NCBI GenBank assembly: GCA_015058625.1
Contig: SVCA01000011.1
Coordinates: 44,116 to 108,115, forward strand
Length of the DNA stretch: 64,000 nt
DNA from: Pseudoselenomonas ruminantium
Lineage (GTDB): Bacteria; Bacillota; Negativicutes; Selenomonadales; Selenomonadaceae
Reading direction: 5' to 3'
Notes under the pieces: generated by a model
The model's database searches: none
Told to the model about the DNA's origin: nothing
What the model saw: only the letters and a program-made list of their open reading frames with translations
Translations under genes and position numbers: made by a program
Shown: in pieces, positions 1 to 8,267 of the stretch
How positions within the stretch are numbered: position 1 is the stretch's first letter
Layout: each line of letters begins with the position of its first letter

Positions 1-93
1 ATACAAAGTGCCCATTACTATCAGCCAAGCGATAACGGTCAGGAAAAGCGTATAGGAGATTATCTGCATCGCTGCTGGCCAGAAAGATTTTAA
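1..93 (+). CDS. C-terminal tail of a truncated upstream gene
   Basis: Frame 1 is open from the left edge for 30 codons and ends at TAA 91-93, just before the Shine-Dalgarno site of the PTS gene. The visible residues end in the basic/aromatic tail DYLHRCWPERF. The tail matches no family I can name. Its position suggests the last gene before murein recycling genes in the same operon, but that is inference. The other two forward frames are closed within about 55 bases, which supports this frame weakly. Confidence 0.4.
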   Translation: MQSAHYYQPSDNGQEKRIGDYLHRCWPERF

Positions 94-105
94 GGGGGAT
101 TGAGG

Positions 106-1461
106 ATGAAAATGGACGAGCTGGGGAAAAAACTTTATGATGTATTAGGTGGCCGGGAGAATATTTTGCAGGCTTATAACTGCATGACAAGACTCAGGGT
201 GCAGCTGAACAAAAAAGATGCGGCATTGCTGGAGGCGGTTAAGCAGGTGCCGGGAGTCATGGGGATTCACGACACAGAGGAAGAACTGCAAATCATCTTA
301 GGCCCCGGAACCGCCACACAGGTGACGACGGTGGTCAATGAACTATTGGAAAATACCAAGGCTAATAAGCCGAAGATTGGCGATGGCAAGGAACTCCATC
401 AACAGATTCGGGAGAAAAATGCCACGCCGGGCAAACTTTTGCTCAAAAAAATTGCCGGCATCTTTATTCCGCTGATTCCTGCCTTTATCGCCTGCGGTTT
501 GCTCACGGGGATACTCGGCGTATCGGCAAAAATCTGGCCGGAGATAACGGCTTCGCCGACCTGGCAGTTATTGGCTGTTGCCGGCAACGCCGTATTCTGG
601 GGCATGAATCTCTTTGTGGGTTATAATGCGGCCAAGGTTTTCGGCGGCACACCGATTTTAGGCGGGGCACTGGCGGCTTTAATCAGTCATCCGGGGCTGG
701 CGAATGTGGTGTTTGACGGAAGTAAGCTGGTTCCTGGCCGCGGCGGTGTTATTGCCGTGATTTTGGTGGCTTTTCTGGCAGCATGGCTGGAAAAGCGCTT
801 GCACAAACTGATTCCCACGGTTTTTGATTTGTTCCTAACTCCGCTGCTGACATTCCTCTTGTCAGGCGTTGCGGCAATTTTCGTCCTGCAGCCGTTGGGC
901 GGTGCAATCTCCTCGGCGATTGGTGCGGCGGCTACGGGAGCTGTAGGTTCTGGCGGCGCAGCTGTGGGCTTTGTGCTGGGCGGTATGTGGCTGCCCATGG
1001 TCATGATGGGGATTCATCAGGCATTGACGCCGATTCATGCGGATTTAATCTCTCAGTTTGGCGTGACGATTCTCCTGCCGATTCTGGCTATGGCCGGTGC
1101 CGGTCAGGTCGGCGCGGCTATCGCAGTTTATGTGAAGAGTAAAAATAAATTTTTGAAGAAAACCGTGGCTTCGGCTCTGCCAGTTGGACTCATGGGCGTG
1201 GGCGAGCCGTTGATTTACGGCGTTACCCTGCCCTTGGGCCGTCCCTTTATCGGAGCTTGCATTGGCGGTGCCTTTGGCGGTGCGGTGCAGGCGCATTTTA
1301 TGGTCGGGGCATCGGCTATGGGCATTTCCGGCCTGCCGCTGGCGGGAACAACCAACAATATCCCCATTTACCTCTTGGGGGTATTGGTCGCCTATATCGC
1401 AGGCTTTATTGCCACGTATTTGCTGGGCTTTGATGACCCGGCGGAAGAAAGGGAGTCGTAA
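106..1461 (+). CDS. murP: PTS transporter EIIBC, MurP-like (N-acetylmuramic acid family)
   Basis: Glucose-family PTS permease that would import and phosphorylate an amino sugar, here probably N-acetylmuramic acid or a MurNAc-containing disaccharide. An N-terminal EIIB domain (about residues 1-80) carries the phosphorylatable Cys26 in YNCMTRLRVQL. The EIIC membrane domain follows, with the family motif GEPLIYG near residue 365. No EIIA domain is present, so phosphate must come from an EIIA encoded elsewhere, as for known MurP. ATG 106 was chosen because AGGGGG lies 7 bases upstream; a TTG at 100 is in frame but poorly placed. murQ starts 7 bases after the stop. The substrate is inferred from murQ and mupG downstream. 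Confidence 0.85.
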   Translation: MKMDELGKKLYDVLGGRENILQAYNCMTRLRVQLNKKDAALLEAVKQVPGVMGIHDTEEELQIILGPGTATQVTTVVNELLENTKANKPKIGDGKELHQQIREKNATPGKLLLKKIAGIFIPLIPAFIACGLLTGILGVSAKIWPEITASPTWQLLAVAGNAVFWGMNLFVGYNAAKVFGGTPILGGALAALISHPGLANVVFDGSKLVPGRGGVIAVILVAFLAAWLEKRLHKLIPTVFDLFLTPLLTFLLSGVAAIFVLQPLGGAISSAIGAAATGAVGSGGAAVGFVLGGMWLPMVMMGIHQALTPIHADLISQFGVTILLPILAMAGAGQVGAAIAVYVKSKNKFLKKTVASALPVGLMGVGEPLIYGVTLPLGRPFIGACIGGAFGGAVQAHFMVGASAMGISGLPLAGTTNNIPIYLLGVLVAYIAGFIATYLLGFDDPAEERES

Positions 1462-1468
1462 TTTTTCC

Positions 1469-2371
1469 ATGCTGGATTTGCAAAAAATAAGTACCGAGCG
1501 CCGCAATTCTGCAAGCGCCCATATCGATGAACTGCCCACTGTAGAGATGCTGCGGATTATCAACGAGGAAGATAAAAAGGTCGCCTTGGCGGTCGAAAAA
1601 ATCCTGCCGGAAATCGCTAAGGCTGTGGACATCATCACCGACAGGCTGGCTAAGGGTGGGCGGCTCTTTTATCTGGGAGCAGGCACATCTGGGCGGTTAG
1701 GGATTCTGGACGCTTCGGAATGTCCGCCGACTTATGGCGTGGACTTTGAACTCGTGCAGGGCGTTATTGCCGGCGGCACGCCGGCCATCTTCAAGGCACA
1801 GGAAGGCGCCGAGGATAATGGCGAACTTGCCTACAAGGATTTGGCGGACAGAGGCTTTACCGCTGCTGATGTGCTGGTGGGCATTGCCGCCTCCGGCCGC
1901 ACGCCCTATGTGATTGGCGGTCTGCAATATGCCCGTAAACTCGGTGCAGCGACGATTGCGTTGGCCTGCTCGGCCAATGCCGCGATTGCCGAATTTGCAG
2001 ACATTGCCCTGCTGCCGGTGACGGGGGCAGAAGTCGTGACGGGTTCTACCCGCATGAAAGCCGGTACGGCGCAAAAACTTGTGCTCAATATGCTTTCCAC
2101 AGGTACCATGATTAAGCTGGGCAAAGTCTATGGCAATCTGATGGTGGATGTCAAAACTTCCAACAAAAAATTGGAGGAGCGCGCGAAAAACATCGTTATG
2201 GAAGCTACGGGCTGCAGCCGGGAAGAAAGCATAGCGGCACTTGCAGAAGCGAAAGGCAACGCGAAACTGGCAATCTTTATTCACCTCACCGGGGCGGATT
2301 ATGTGGAAGGAAAGACGGCACTTGCTGAAGCTGACGGCCATCTGGCACAGGCCTTAAAGAGCAGGAGGTAA
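1469..2371 (+). CDS. murQ: N-acetylmuramic acid 6-phosphate etherase
   Basis: Cytoplasmic enzyme that removes the lactyl ether from MurNAc-6-phosphate, giving GlcNAc-6-phosphate and D-lactate. The 300-aa product has the usual family length and a SIS sugar-phosphate fold. Visible motifs are GAGTSGRLGILDASECPPT (the Glu lies in the catalytic region) and GSTRMKAGTAQK. The frame stays open far upstream into the PTS gene, but ATG 1469 gives the family's N-terminus (MLDLQKISTERRN), with GGGAG upstream. It sits between the transporter and mupG and is clearly co-transcribed with both. Confidence 0.95.
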   Translation: MLDLQKISTERRNSASAHIDELPTVEMLRIINEEDKKVALAVEKILPEIAKAVDIITDRLAKGGRLFYLGAGTSGRLGILDASECPPTYGVDFELVQGVIAGGTPAIFKAQEGAEDNGELAYKDLADRGFTAADVLVGIAASGRTPYVIGGLQYARKLGAATIALACSANAAIAEFADIALLPVTGAEVVTGSTRMKAGTAQKLVLNMLSTGTMIKLGKVYGNLMVDVKTSNKKLEERAKNIVMEATGCSREESIAALAEAKGNAKLAIFIHLTGADYVEGKTALAEADGHLAQALKSRR

Positions 2372-2375
2372 GCAG

Positions 2376-3446
2376 ATGGAAAATGGTATTTCCCTTTATC
2401 CCGGATTGGACAATACGCTGACAGAAAATCTGCAGCTTCTTGAGCAGGCGGCTAGGTGCGGTATTCGCCGGGTCTTTACTTCCCTGCATATTCCGGAAAC
2501 CGATGTGGCGGTTTTGAAAAAAGAACTGGCCACGCTTCTGGAAGCGGCGAGAAAACATGGTATGGAGATAATTTCCGATGTTTCGCCACGGACACTTTCC
2601 ATGCTCGATATGCCGAAATTTGACATGTCAACTTTTCAGCAGTTGGGCATTACCACCCTGCGGCTCGATTATGGTTATGAGGCGGCGCAGATAGCGGAAT
2701 TCAGTCATAATGAACTGGGCATCCGCCTGCAGTTAAACGCCAGTACCATTACGGAAAAGATTTTGTCCGAGCTGCAGGCAGCTGGTGTGGATTTTTCCCA
2801 TCTGGATGCACTGCATAATTTCTATCCCCACCGTGGGACAGGGCTTAGTGAGGCGGCTTTGTGCCGGAAAAATGCCCTGCTGAAACAATACGGCATCAAG
2901 GTGGGAGCCTTCGTGCCGAGTCAGGGAAAACAGCGGGGGCCGCTCTTTGAGGGCTTGCCCACATTGGAAGCGCACCGCCTCTGGCATACGGATAGGGCGG
3001 CCCGCCATTTGGCAGCGCTCGGTGTCGATTCTGTATTCCTCAGTGACAGTCTGCCCCTGCTGGAGGAATTGGCAACAGTCGGTAAGCTGCGCGGGGATGA
3101 AGTGGTCGTAGAAGCCCAACTGCTCACGGGCGATAAAATTCAGCAGGAACTGCTGAACCATACCTTCACGGCGCGTGAGGATGAAGCCCGAGATGCCATC
3201 CGCGCACAGGAAAGCAGGGGGCTTCTGCGGGGAACCGTAGAGCCGGAACGCAATAAGGAACGGCGGCGCGGAGCCATCACCATTGATAACAAAGATTATC
3301 TGCGCTATATGGGCGAACTGGAAATCGTCAAAAAATCCCAGCCCGCCGATAAGCGGGTCAACGTCGTGGGCAGAGTCAGCGAATGTGAACTCTTTATGCT
3401 CAAATACATCACACCGGGGAGAAAATTTTCGTTTCAATTTGAATAA
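2376..3446 (+). CDS. mupG: 6-phospho-N-acetylmuramidase, MupG family (DUF871)
   Basis: DUF871 protein of 356 aa. Characterised MupG proteins hydrolyse intracellular MurNAc-6P-GlcNAc disaccharide delivered by a MurP transporter, and MurQ then handles the released MurNAc-6P. The N-terminus (GISLYPGLDN, then FTSLHIPE) is typical of the TIM-barrel part (to about residue 240), followed by the small C-terminal domain. AGGAGG precedes ATG 2376, and the gap from murQ is only 4 bases. The order transporter-murQ-mupG supports uptake and cleavage of a murein disaccharide. One copy of the TTGACNNGTCAA palindrome lies inside the gene at 2620-2631. Confidence 0.88.
   Translation: MENGISLYPGLDNTLTENLQLLEQAARCGIRRVFTSLHIPETDVAVLKKELATLLEAARKHGMEIISDVSPRTLSMLDMPKFDMSTFQQLGITTLRLDYGYEAAQIAEFSHNELGIRLQLNASTITEKILSELQAAGVDFSHLDALHNFYPHRGTGLSEAALCRKNALLKQYGIKVGAFVPSQGKQRGPLFEGLPTLEAHRLWHTDRAARHLAALGVDSVFLSDSLPLLEELATVGKLRGDEVVVEAQLLTGDKIQQELLNHTFTAREDEARDAIRAQESRGLLRGTVEPERNKERRRGAITIDNKDYLRYMGELEIVKKSQPADKRVNVVGRVSECELFMLKYITPGRKFSFQFE
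2620..2631. repeat. TTGACNNGTCAA palindrome (centre AT) in mupG
   Basis: Exact copy of the dispersed 12-bp palindrome, in frame as F-D-M-S. See the finding on the whole family. Confidence 0.8.
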
Positions 3447-3453
3447 GGCAGTA

Positions 3454-3502
3454 GCAAGACGAAGGGCCAGTTGGGTTAAACCAACTGGTCTTTCTGTCTT
3501 GC
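3454..3502 (+). terminator. Rho-independent terminator after mupG
   Basis: CCAGTTGG and CCAACTGG form a perfect stem with a short loop, followed by the U-rich stretch TTTCTGTCTT. Outer arms GCAAGAC and GTCTTGC could extend the structure. It ends the murein recycling operon. Confidence 0.75.
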
Positions 3503-3521
3503 GGGGGGGGACAACTGTGCT

Positions 3522-3555
3522 ATGATAGTGAAGGTTTTATCCACAAAACTATCAT
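3522..3555. promoter_or_regulatory. Inverted repeat upstream of the MBOAT gene
   Basis: Perfect 8-bp arms ATGATAGT and ACTATCAT separated by 18 bases, just upstream of the MBOAT Shine-Dalgarno site. A TATGAT within the left part could be a -10 box, but no good -35 is visible. Operator or mRNA hairpin are both possible; this is inference. Confidence 0.3.
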
Positions 3556-3571
3556 GAAGGGAGTTCTCCGC

Positions 3572-4945
3572 TTGTTATTTAATTCATACGAGTTTATGTT
3601 TTTGTTCCTGCCCTTGACCTTCGCGGGCTTTTTCTTTTTGGGGCATAGAGGAAAGAAGGAGTGGGCCACTCTATGGTTGGTATTGGCTTCTTTTTTCTTC
3701 TATGGCTACTGGGATATGCGTTATGTCCCGTTGTTGTTTGGCTCTATTTGTTTCAATTATTTTGTGGGGCGGCAGTTGGAGGTTAATAATGGGCACAAGG
3801 GGTGGCTGACCTTCGGCATCGTTATCAATGTCTTGTTGCTAGGGTACTTTAAGTACACGGATTTTTTCCTGAGCACAGTCAATGATGTGGCCGGAGCTAA
3901 TCTCTTTGATCTGCCTCATATCGTACTGCCATTGGGTATATCGTTCTTTACATTTACCCAGACAGCATATTTAGTGGATGCTTATCGAGGCGAGGCGAAA
4001 AATCAGTCCTTTGTAACTTATTGCGAGTTTGTTACCATCTTCCCGCATCTGATTGCGGGGCCGATTATCAACCATAAGGAAATGATACCTCAGTTCGTGG
4101 CGGATAAGACATTCCGCATCAATTATGAAAATATCGCATTGGGATTGACCATTTTTGCCATGGGGCTGGCGAAAAAAGTTTTGGTGGCTGACCGTATAGC
4201 TCCTTGGGTAAATGAAGCTTTTGGCAATGTTGGAGGACTGGACTTTTGGCAGGCATGGGTGGCCGCTATTGGCTATACATTCCAGCTTTATTTTGATTTT
4301 TCCGGGTATAGTGAAATGGCCATTGGCTTGGGATTACTGATAAATCTGCGATTGCCGCTGAACTTTAACTCGCCCTATCAGGCGAATAATATCATTGAAT
4401 TTTGGCGACGGTGGCATATGACCTTGGGCGGGTGGGTTAAGAATTATCTTTATATTCCTATGGGCGGCAACCGTCATGGTGAAGTGAAGAAAATGCGTAA
4501 TCTGTTTGTGGCTATGACGATAATTGGCCTGTGGCATGGCGCAGGTTGGACTTTTATTCTGTGGGGGGCTTTGCATGGTATGTACTTAATAGTAAATCAC
4601 CAATGGCGGAGATTTCAAATTGGTATGCCGATATGGTTATCCCGCGGAATAACCTTTATTTGTGTGGCCATAGCGTGGGTTTTCTTTAGAGCGGAATCTC
4701 TTGCTGATGGAATGAATATTTTGCAGGTGATGACAGATTGGAGTAATCAAGGAAATATACCATGGGGACGGTTGGGAAGCTTGCTGGCAATAGGATGTGT
4801 GCTTATGGTGATCCCAAGCCCTATTCAGCTATTGAAACAGACAAAATTCCCCAGTTATAAATGGGAAGTGGCTACAATTGTACTATTGGTGATAGGTGTG
4901 TTATATATCACAGTTGACTCACCGTTCTTGTATTTTCAGTTTTAA
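3572..4945 (+). CDS. MBOAT-family O-acyltransferase (AlgI/DltB-like)
   Basis: Polytopic membrane acyltransferase of 457 aa, likely moving acyl (often acetyl) groups across the membrane for O-acylation of an exported glycan. Visible landmarks are the N-terminus LFNSYEFMFLFLP typical of AlgI-like proteins, the motif WRRWHMTLGGW, and GLWHGAGWTF carrying the presumed catalytic His of MBOAT enzymes. Start TTG 3572 is preferred over in-frame ATG 3554, because AAGGGAG lies 7 bases before it and it restores the family N-terminus. The next gene is an SGNH-like partner. The acceptor polymer cannot be told from sequence. Confidence 0.88.
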   Translation: MLFNSYEFMFLFLPLTFAGFFFLGHRGKKEWATLWLVLASFFFYGYWDMRYVPLLFGSICFNYFVGRQLEVNNGHKGWLTFGIVINVLLLGYFKYTDFFLSTVNDVAGANLFDLPHIVLPLGISFFTFTQTAYLVDAYRGEAKNQSFVTYCEFVTIFPHLIAGPIINHKEMIPQFVADKTFRINYENIALGLTIFAMGLAKKVLVADRIAPWVNEAFGNVGGLDFWQAWVAAIGYTFQLYFDFSGYSEMAIGLGLLINLRLPLNFNSPYQANNIIEFWRRWHMTLGGWVKNYLYIPMGGNRHGEVKKMRNLFVAMTIIGLWHGAGWTFILWGALHGMYLIVNHQWRRFQIGMPIWLSRGITFICVAIAWVFFRAESLADGMNILQVMTDWSNQGNIPWGRLGSLLAIGCVLMVIPSPIQLLKQTKFPSYKWEVATIVLLVIGVLYITVDSPFLYFQF

Positions 4946-4960
4946 GTGAGGGATAGTGCA

Positions 4961-6034
4961 GTGTTGAATGGGAAAAAATATGTTTTGGGTTGTATAGGGA
5001 TGGTGTTCATACTGCTGGTGTGCATAGCAGTATTTAATCTGTGGCAGGATCCCGCGGGGATCTTTGCTGGTGAAAATCCCTATAAAACTATGGCGAAGGA
5101 ATCTTGTTCTGGAAAAAAACTTGTGGTGTCTGGAAATTACGATGAACGTTTGTTCACGAAAAATGTCATTGAGTTAGGCGATAATCGATATGATGTGATT
5201 GTTTTGGGGTCTAGTCGTATTATGGATATCGGTGAGCAGGATTTCCCCGATGAAATTAAGGTGCGTAACTTGGGTGTTTCAGGGGCCGCTTTGGAAGATG
5301 ATATTGCGATTTGGGAAAGCTATGTTACGCATATGGATGCTTTGCCGAAGCTCGTAATTGTGGGGATTGACCCATGGCTTTTTAATCGACATAATGGAGA
5401 GAACCGTTGGAAATCATTGACGGAGGAATATCTTGCCGGCATGAAGCGCTTAGGGCTAAAAGGTGATGTACAAAAGGATAATGAGCGATACAGGTCGTTG
5501 TTATCCATTAGCTATACCAAAGAATCATGGAAGAAATACCGCAATCCTGTAAAGTCGTTGGAAATATGGAATAGTCAAGAAGAGAGTGCTGAAGATAAGT
5601 CCTTGATATATGCGGATGGTTCAAGGATGGGGTCACGTAAATCGTATCGGGAGGATGCTGAGGCGAAGGCACGGGCTTATGTGAGAGATAAGGTATATCA
5701 TTTGGAAAAATACGAGGAATTGGATGAAGGTTTGCGGGATATTTTTTCAGCTTGGATAAAAAGTATGCAAAAGCAGGGTATTAAGGTCATCTTTTTCTTA
5801 CCGCCATATCATCCCTTAGTCTATGACCATTTACAGCAGAATATCCAGTATAAGAATGCCTTCGAGGCTGGGGCATGGGCTAAAGATTTTGCAGCAGATC
5901 AAGGCATTGACATTATAGGAGCTTATAATCCACAAGAAATGGGCGTTGACAAAGATGCATTTATTGATGGTATGCACATGAAGCGACAGTATCAAAGTAG
6001 ATATGTAATGAGTTTTTTGAAGGATAAAATTTAA
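4961..6034 (+). CDS. AlgJ/DltD-like SGNH-fold membrane-anchored protein, MBOAT partner
   Basis: A 357-aa protein with one N-terminal membrane segment (about residues 7-27) and an extracytoplasmic domain. VIVLGSSRIMD resembles the SGNH block I (Ser nucleophile), and DGMHMKRQY near the C-terminus resembles the Asp-x-x-His block V. Proteins of this kind pair with MBOAT proteins as second acyltransferase or esterase components. GTG 4961 is chosen (GAGGGA about 8 bases upstream); GTG 4946, directly after the MBOAT stop, is the alternative. Codon use is more AT-rich than in the neighbouring housekeeping genes, as is common for surface polysaccharide genes. The exact reaction is inferred. Confidence 0.7.
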   Translation: MLNGKKYVLGCIGMVFILLVCIAVFNLWQDPAGIFAGENPYKTMAKESCSGKKLVVSGNYDERLFTKNVIELGDNRYDVIVLGSSRIMDIGEQDFPDEIKVRNLGVSGAALEDDIAIWESYVTHMDALPKLVIVGIDPWLFNRHNGENRWKSLTEEYLAGMKRLGLKGDVQKDNERYRSLLSISYTKESWKKYRNPVKSLEIWNSQEESAEDKSLIYADGSRMGSRKSYREDAEAKARAYVRDKVYHLEKYEELDEGLRDIFSAWIKSMQKQGIKVIFFLPPYHPLVYDHLQQNIQYKNAFEAGAWAKDFAADQGIDIIGAYNPQEMGVDKDAFIDGMHMKRQYQSRYVMSFLKDKI

Positions 6035-6052
6035 TATCGCGAATGATAAAAT

Positions 6053-6087
6053 CCCCATGAAGCAAAAATCTTCATGGGGAAATTTTT
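6053..6087 (+). terminator. Terminator after the MBOAT/SGNH pair
   Basis: CCCCATGAAG and CTTCATGGGG form a perfect 10-bp stem with a 7-base loop, followed by AAATTTTT. It separates this pair from the opposing ATPase gene. Confidence 0.88.
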
Positions 6088-6187
6088 ACACATTCAACTC
6101 TCGCATAAGCGCATTTTGCAACAGATTGGAGAAGTTGATATTTTTTTCGATGAGCCAATCTAGATTCCAAGCCAATTTTTCTTATGG

Positions 6188-7399
6188 TTATTTCGTACCT
6201 TCCAGCAAGAAGTCTCTGATATTCTGATGTATGATGCCGTCACGGCTCATATTAAATTCATCCAATGAAAGCACATATTTGGGGTAGTTGTCGCGGATGT
6301 TCCTGTACACGCCGAACTCGCGCTCTACGGTTTCGGGGGTGGCCAGGATATAGCTGACTTGTATATAAATCTTCTCGGCCTGGCGTTTGGCGATGAAATC
6401 GACTTCTTTTTCGCCGTACTTTCCTACGGTGACTTCATAGCCACGGCGCAGCAGTTCCAGAAAGACAATGTTTTCCAGTATGAGGTTAATATCCTGCATA
6501 TTGCCGCCAATGACGGCCTCCCGGATGCCGTGGTCGGCCAAGTAGTATTTTTCTTGCACACTTAGGATTTTCTTTCCTGCAATATCCTGCCGTTTGACTG
6601 GATAGAAAAGAAATGCTTCCTGTCCTGCGTGGAGATAGTTCAGGATAGTGTCAGGGGCAACTTTGCGCCCTTCGTTCTTCAGGTATTTGGAAATAGAGGT
6701 AGCGGAAAAGGTGTTGCCGATATTGGCGGTGACATAGGCAAGTATGCGTTCCAGTAAGTCTACATCGCGGATTTTCTTGCGGCGTACTATGTCTTTTAGC
6801 TCAATGGCATTATAGAGGTCTTGGAGGTATTGTTTGACAGGTTTTTCCTGATATTGCAGGTTCCCAAGATAGGGCATGCCGCCGAATTGCATATACTGTT
6901 GGAAGCAGTCTGCCACTGTGCGGTCAGGCTGCTTTTCGTGTATCGCTTCACAAAACTCTCGGAAAGAAAGAGGGTACATAACGAACTCAACATAGCGCCC
7001 CGCCAGATAGGTGGCCAGCTCCCCGGACAGGAGCTTGGAGTTTGAGCCTGTAATGTAAATATCGCAGTCAAGGTCAACACGGAAGGAGTTGATAGCTTTT
7101 TCCCAATGTGTCACCTCCTGCACTTCATCGAAGAACAGGTACACCCTTCCTGTTATGGCTTTTGCTTTTTCCAGCACATCTTTATGCAGTGCTTCGGCAG
7201 TGCATAGATGGGATAGTGTCAAGGATTCAAAGTTGTAGGTCAGCATGGATTCAGCGGCCACGCCGGATTTTTTCAATTCACGTTGAATGAGTTCCAGCAT
7301 GACCGATTTGCCACAACGCCGGATGCCAGTGATGACCTTGACCAGTTCCTGATTGATAAAAGGACGGATTCTATCCAAATATAAGCTACGATTTATCAT
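6188..7399 (-). CDS. AAA ATPase with DUF4143-type C-terminal domain
   Basis: A 403-aa protein of the widespread AAA_14/DUF4143 group. Walker A is GIRRCGKS and Walker B is YLFFDEVQE. The C-terminus has GEKEVDFI, a PD-(D/E)xK-nuclease-like pattern seen in this family. The cellular role of these proteins is poorly known; they are often scattered accessory genes. ATG 7399 is used because GGAGG lies directly before it (that GGAGG overlaps an upstream in-frame ATG at 7411). It stands alone on the minus strand between plus-strand operons, with a near-perfect inverted repeat upstream. Confidence 0.75.
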   Translation of the reverse strand: MINRSLYLDRIRPFINQELVKVITGIRRCGKSVMLELIQRELKKSGVAAESMLTYNFESLTLSHLCTAEALHKDVLEKAKAITGRVYLFFDEVQEVTHWEKAINSFRVDLDCDIYITGSNSKLLSGELATYLAGRYVEFVMYPLSFREFCEAIHEKQPDRTVADCFQQYMQFGGMPYLGNLQYQEKPVKQYLQDLYNAIELKDIVRRKKIRDVDLLERILAYVTANIGNTFSATSISKYLKNEGRKVAPDTILNYLHAGQEAFLFYPVKRQDIAGKKILSVQEKYYLADHGIREAVIGGNMQDINLILENIVFLELLRRGYEVTVGKYGEKEVDFIAKRQAEKIYIQVSYILATPETVEREFGVYRNIRDNYPKYVLSLDEFNMSRDGIIHQNIRDFLLEGTK

Positions 7400-7419
7400 A
7401 TATACCTCCATTATGTATT

Positions 7420-7462
7420 TATAACCGATAAACGTCTAGTAATACATATTTTATCAGTTATA
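7420..7462. promoter_or_regulatory. Inverted repeat upstream of the DUF4143 ATPase
   Basis: Arms at 7420-7432 (TATAACCGATAAA) and 7450-7462 (TTTATCAGTTATA) match at 12 of 13 positions, with a 17-base spacer. It sits about 20-60 bases upstream of the ATPase start, where its promoter or operator should be. The rest of the 287-base gap up to the Rrf2 gene holds only the Rrf2 promoter. Confidence 0.4.
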
Positions 7463-7609
7463 ACTAACAAAATCAATATTTGTAGCATCATCATCAAGTA
7501 TAATTAACGAATGCTTATCGGCTGGGGGCAGGAGCGGATGGATGGCAGTAGAAGAAGGTACTGGCTGTCCGGATTTTTGAGGATATGGCCTGAAAAGCGG
7601 TGATAGTCT

Positions 7610-7638
7610 TTGACAGTGAGATTTTTTTTTGTTATATT
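7610..7638 (+). promoter_or_regulatory. Sigma-A-type promoter of the Rrf2 gene
   Basis: TTGACA at 7610-7615, a 17-base spacer, then TATATT at 7633-7638, about 48 bases before the start codon. Rrf2 proteins often repress their own promoter, but I identify no operator. Confidence 0.8.
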
Positions 7639-7686
7639 ATTAAAATAAATCTTAGTAATTCACTTGGAATTTTGAGGTGGGAATAG

Positions 7687-8136
7687 ATGAAAATCTCAAC
7701 CAAGGGCAGATATAGTGTGACGGCGCTTTATGAATTGGCGCAGCGTTATGGCAAGGGGCCGGTTTCGCTCAAGAGTGTAGCCCAGAGTCAGGGGCTTTCG
7801 GAAAATTATTTGGAGCAGCTCATGGTGCCTTTGCGGCGGGCGGGGATTGTGCAGAGCATCCGTGGTGCGCAAGGCGGCTATCTGCTGGCGAAGAAGCCTG
7901 CGGATATCACCATTGGCTCCATCATTACCACCGTGGAAGGACCTATTGCGGTGGTGGACTGCCTGCTGGCAGAAGTGGATGCGGCCGAGCAGAAGTGCAG
8001 CAAGGCCTGCGGCTGTGTGACCCGGGGCATTTGGGAGAAGGTCTGCGACAGTATCACCGAAGTGCTGGACAGCATCACCCTGCAAAATCTGCTGGATAAC
8101 GACCAGAACAAAAAAAATATTGGCTGTGCCCGTTAA
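7687..8136 (+). CDS. Rrf2-family transcriptional regulator (IscR/CymR-like)
   Basis: Winged-helix regulator of 149 aa. The N-terminal DNA-binding domain is typical (MKISTKGRYSVTALYELA, then GLSENYLEQLM and the wing IRGAQGGYLLA). Three cysteines in the sensing region (DCLLA, then KCSKACGC) sit where IscR-like members bind a [2Fe-2S] cluster, which hints at iron-sulfur or redox sensing; CymR-type cysteine regulation is the alternative. No iscS/iscU or cysteine genes are adjacent, so the regulon is unknown. It forms a single-gene unit with its own promoter and terminator. Confidence 0.88.
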   Translation: MKISTKGRYSVTALYELAQRYGKGPVSLKSVAQSQGLSENYLEQLMVPLRRAGIVQSIRGAQGGYLLAKKPADITIGSIITTVEGPIAVVDCLLAEVDAAEQKCSKACGCVTRGIWEKVCDSITEVLDSITLQNLLDNDQNKKNIGCAR

Positions 8137-8139
8137 GAG

Positions 8140-8168
8140 CAGCCTTCCTGAGAGGGAAGGCTGTTTTT
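8140..8168 (+). terminator. Terminator after the Rrf2 gene
   Basis: CAGCCTTCC and GGAAGGCTG form a perfect 9-bp stem with a 6-base loop, followed by TTTTT. Confidence 0.9.
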
Positions 8169-8182
8169 CGTGTAAAAAAAAT

Positions 8183-8211
8183 TTGTATTAAGCTGTATAT
8201 TTATGTATAAT
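8183..8211 (+). promoter_or_regulatory. Promoter of the rodZ-ylmH run
   Basis: TTGTAT (8183-8188), a 17-base spacer, TATAAT (8206-8211). It lies 56 bases before the rodZ start. Confidence 0.7.
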
Positions 8212-8267
8212 GTTTTTTGGTAGTGCTTGTAAAGGGCACTTTTGATAAATGGGGAGGAAAATCAGAC

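Noticed and set aside
1262..1468. In-frame extension of murQ into the PTS gene
   Set aside because: The frame is open but the residues are a shadow of the PTS coding sequence; MurQ homologues start at the MLDLQK region.
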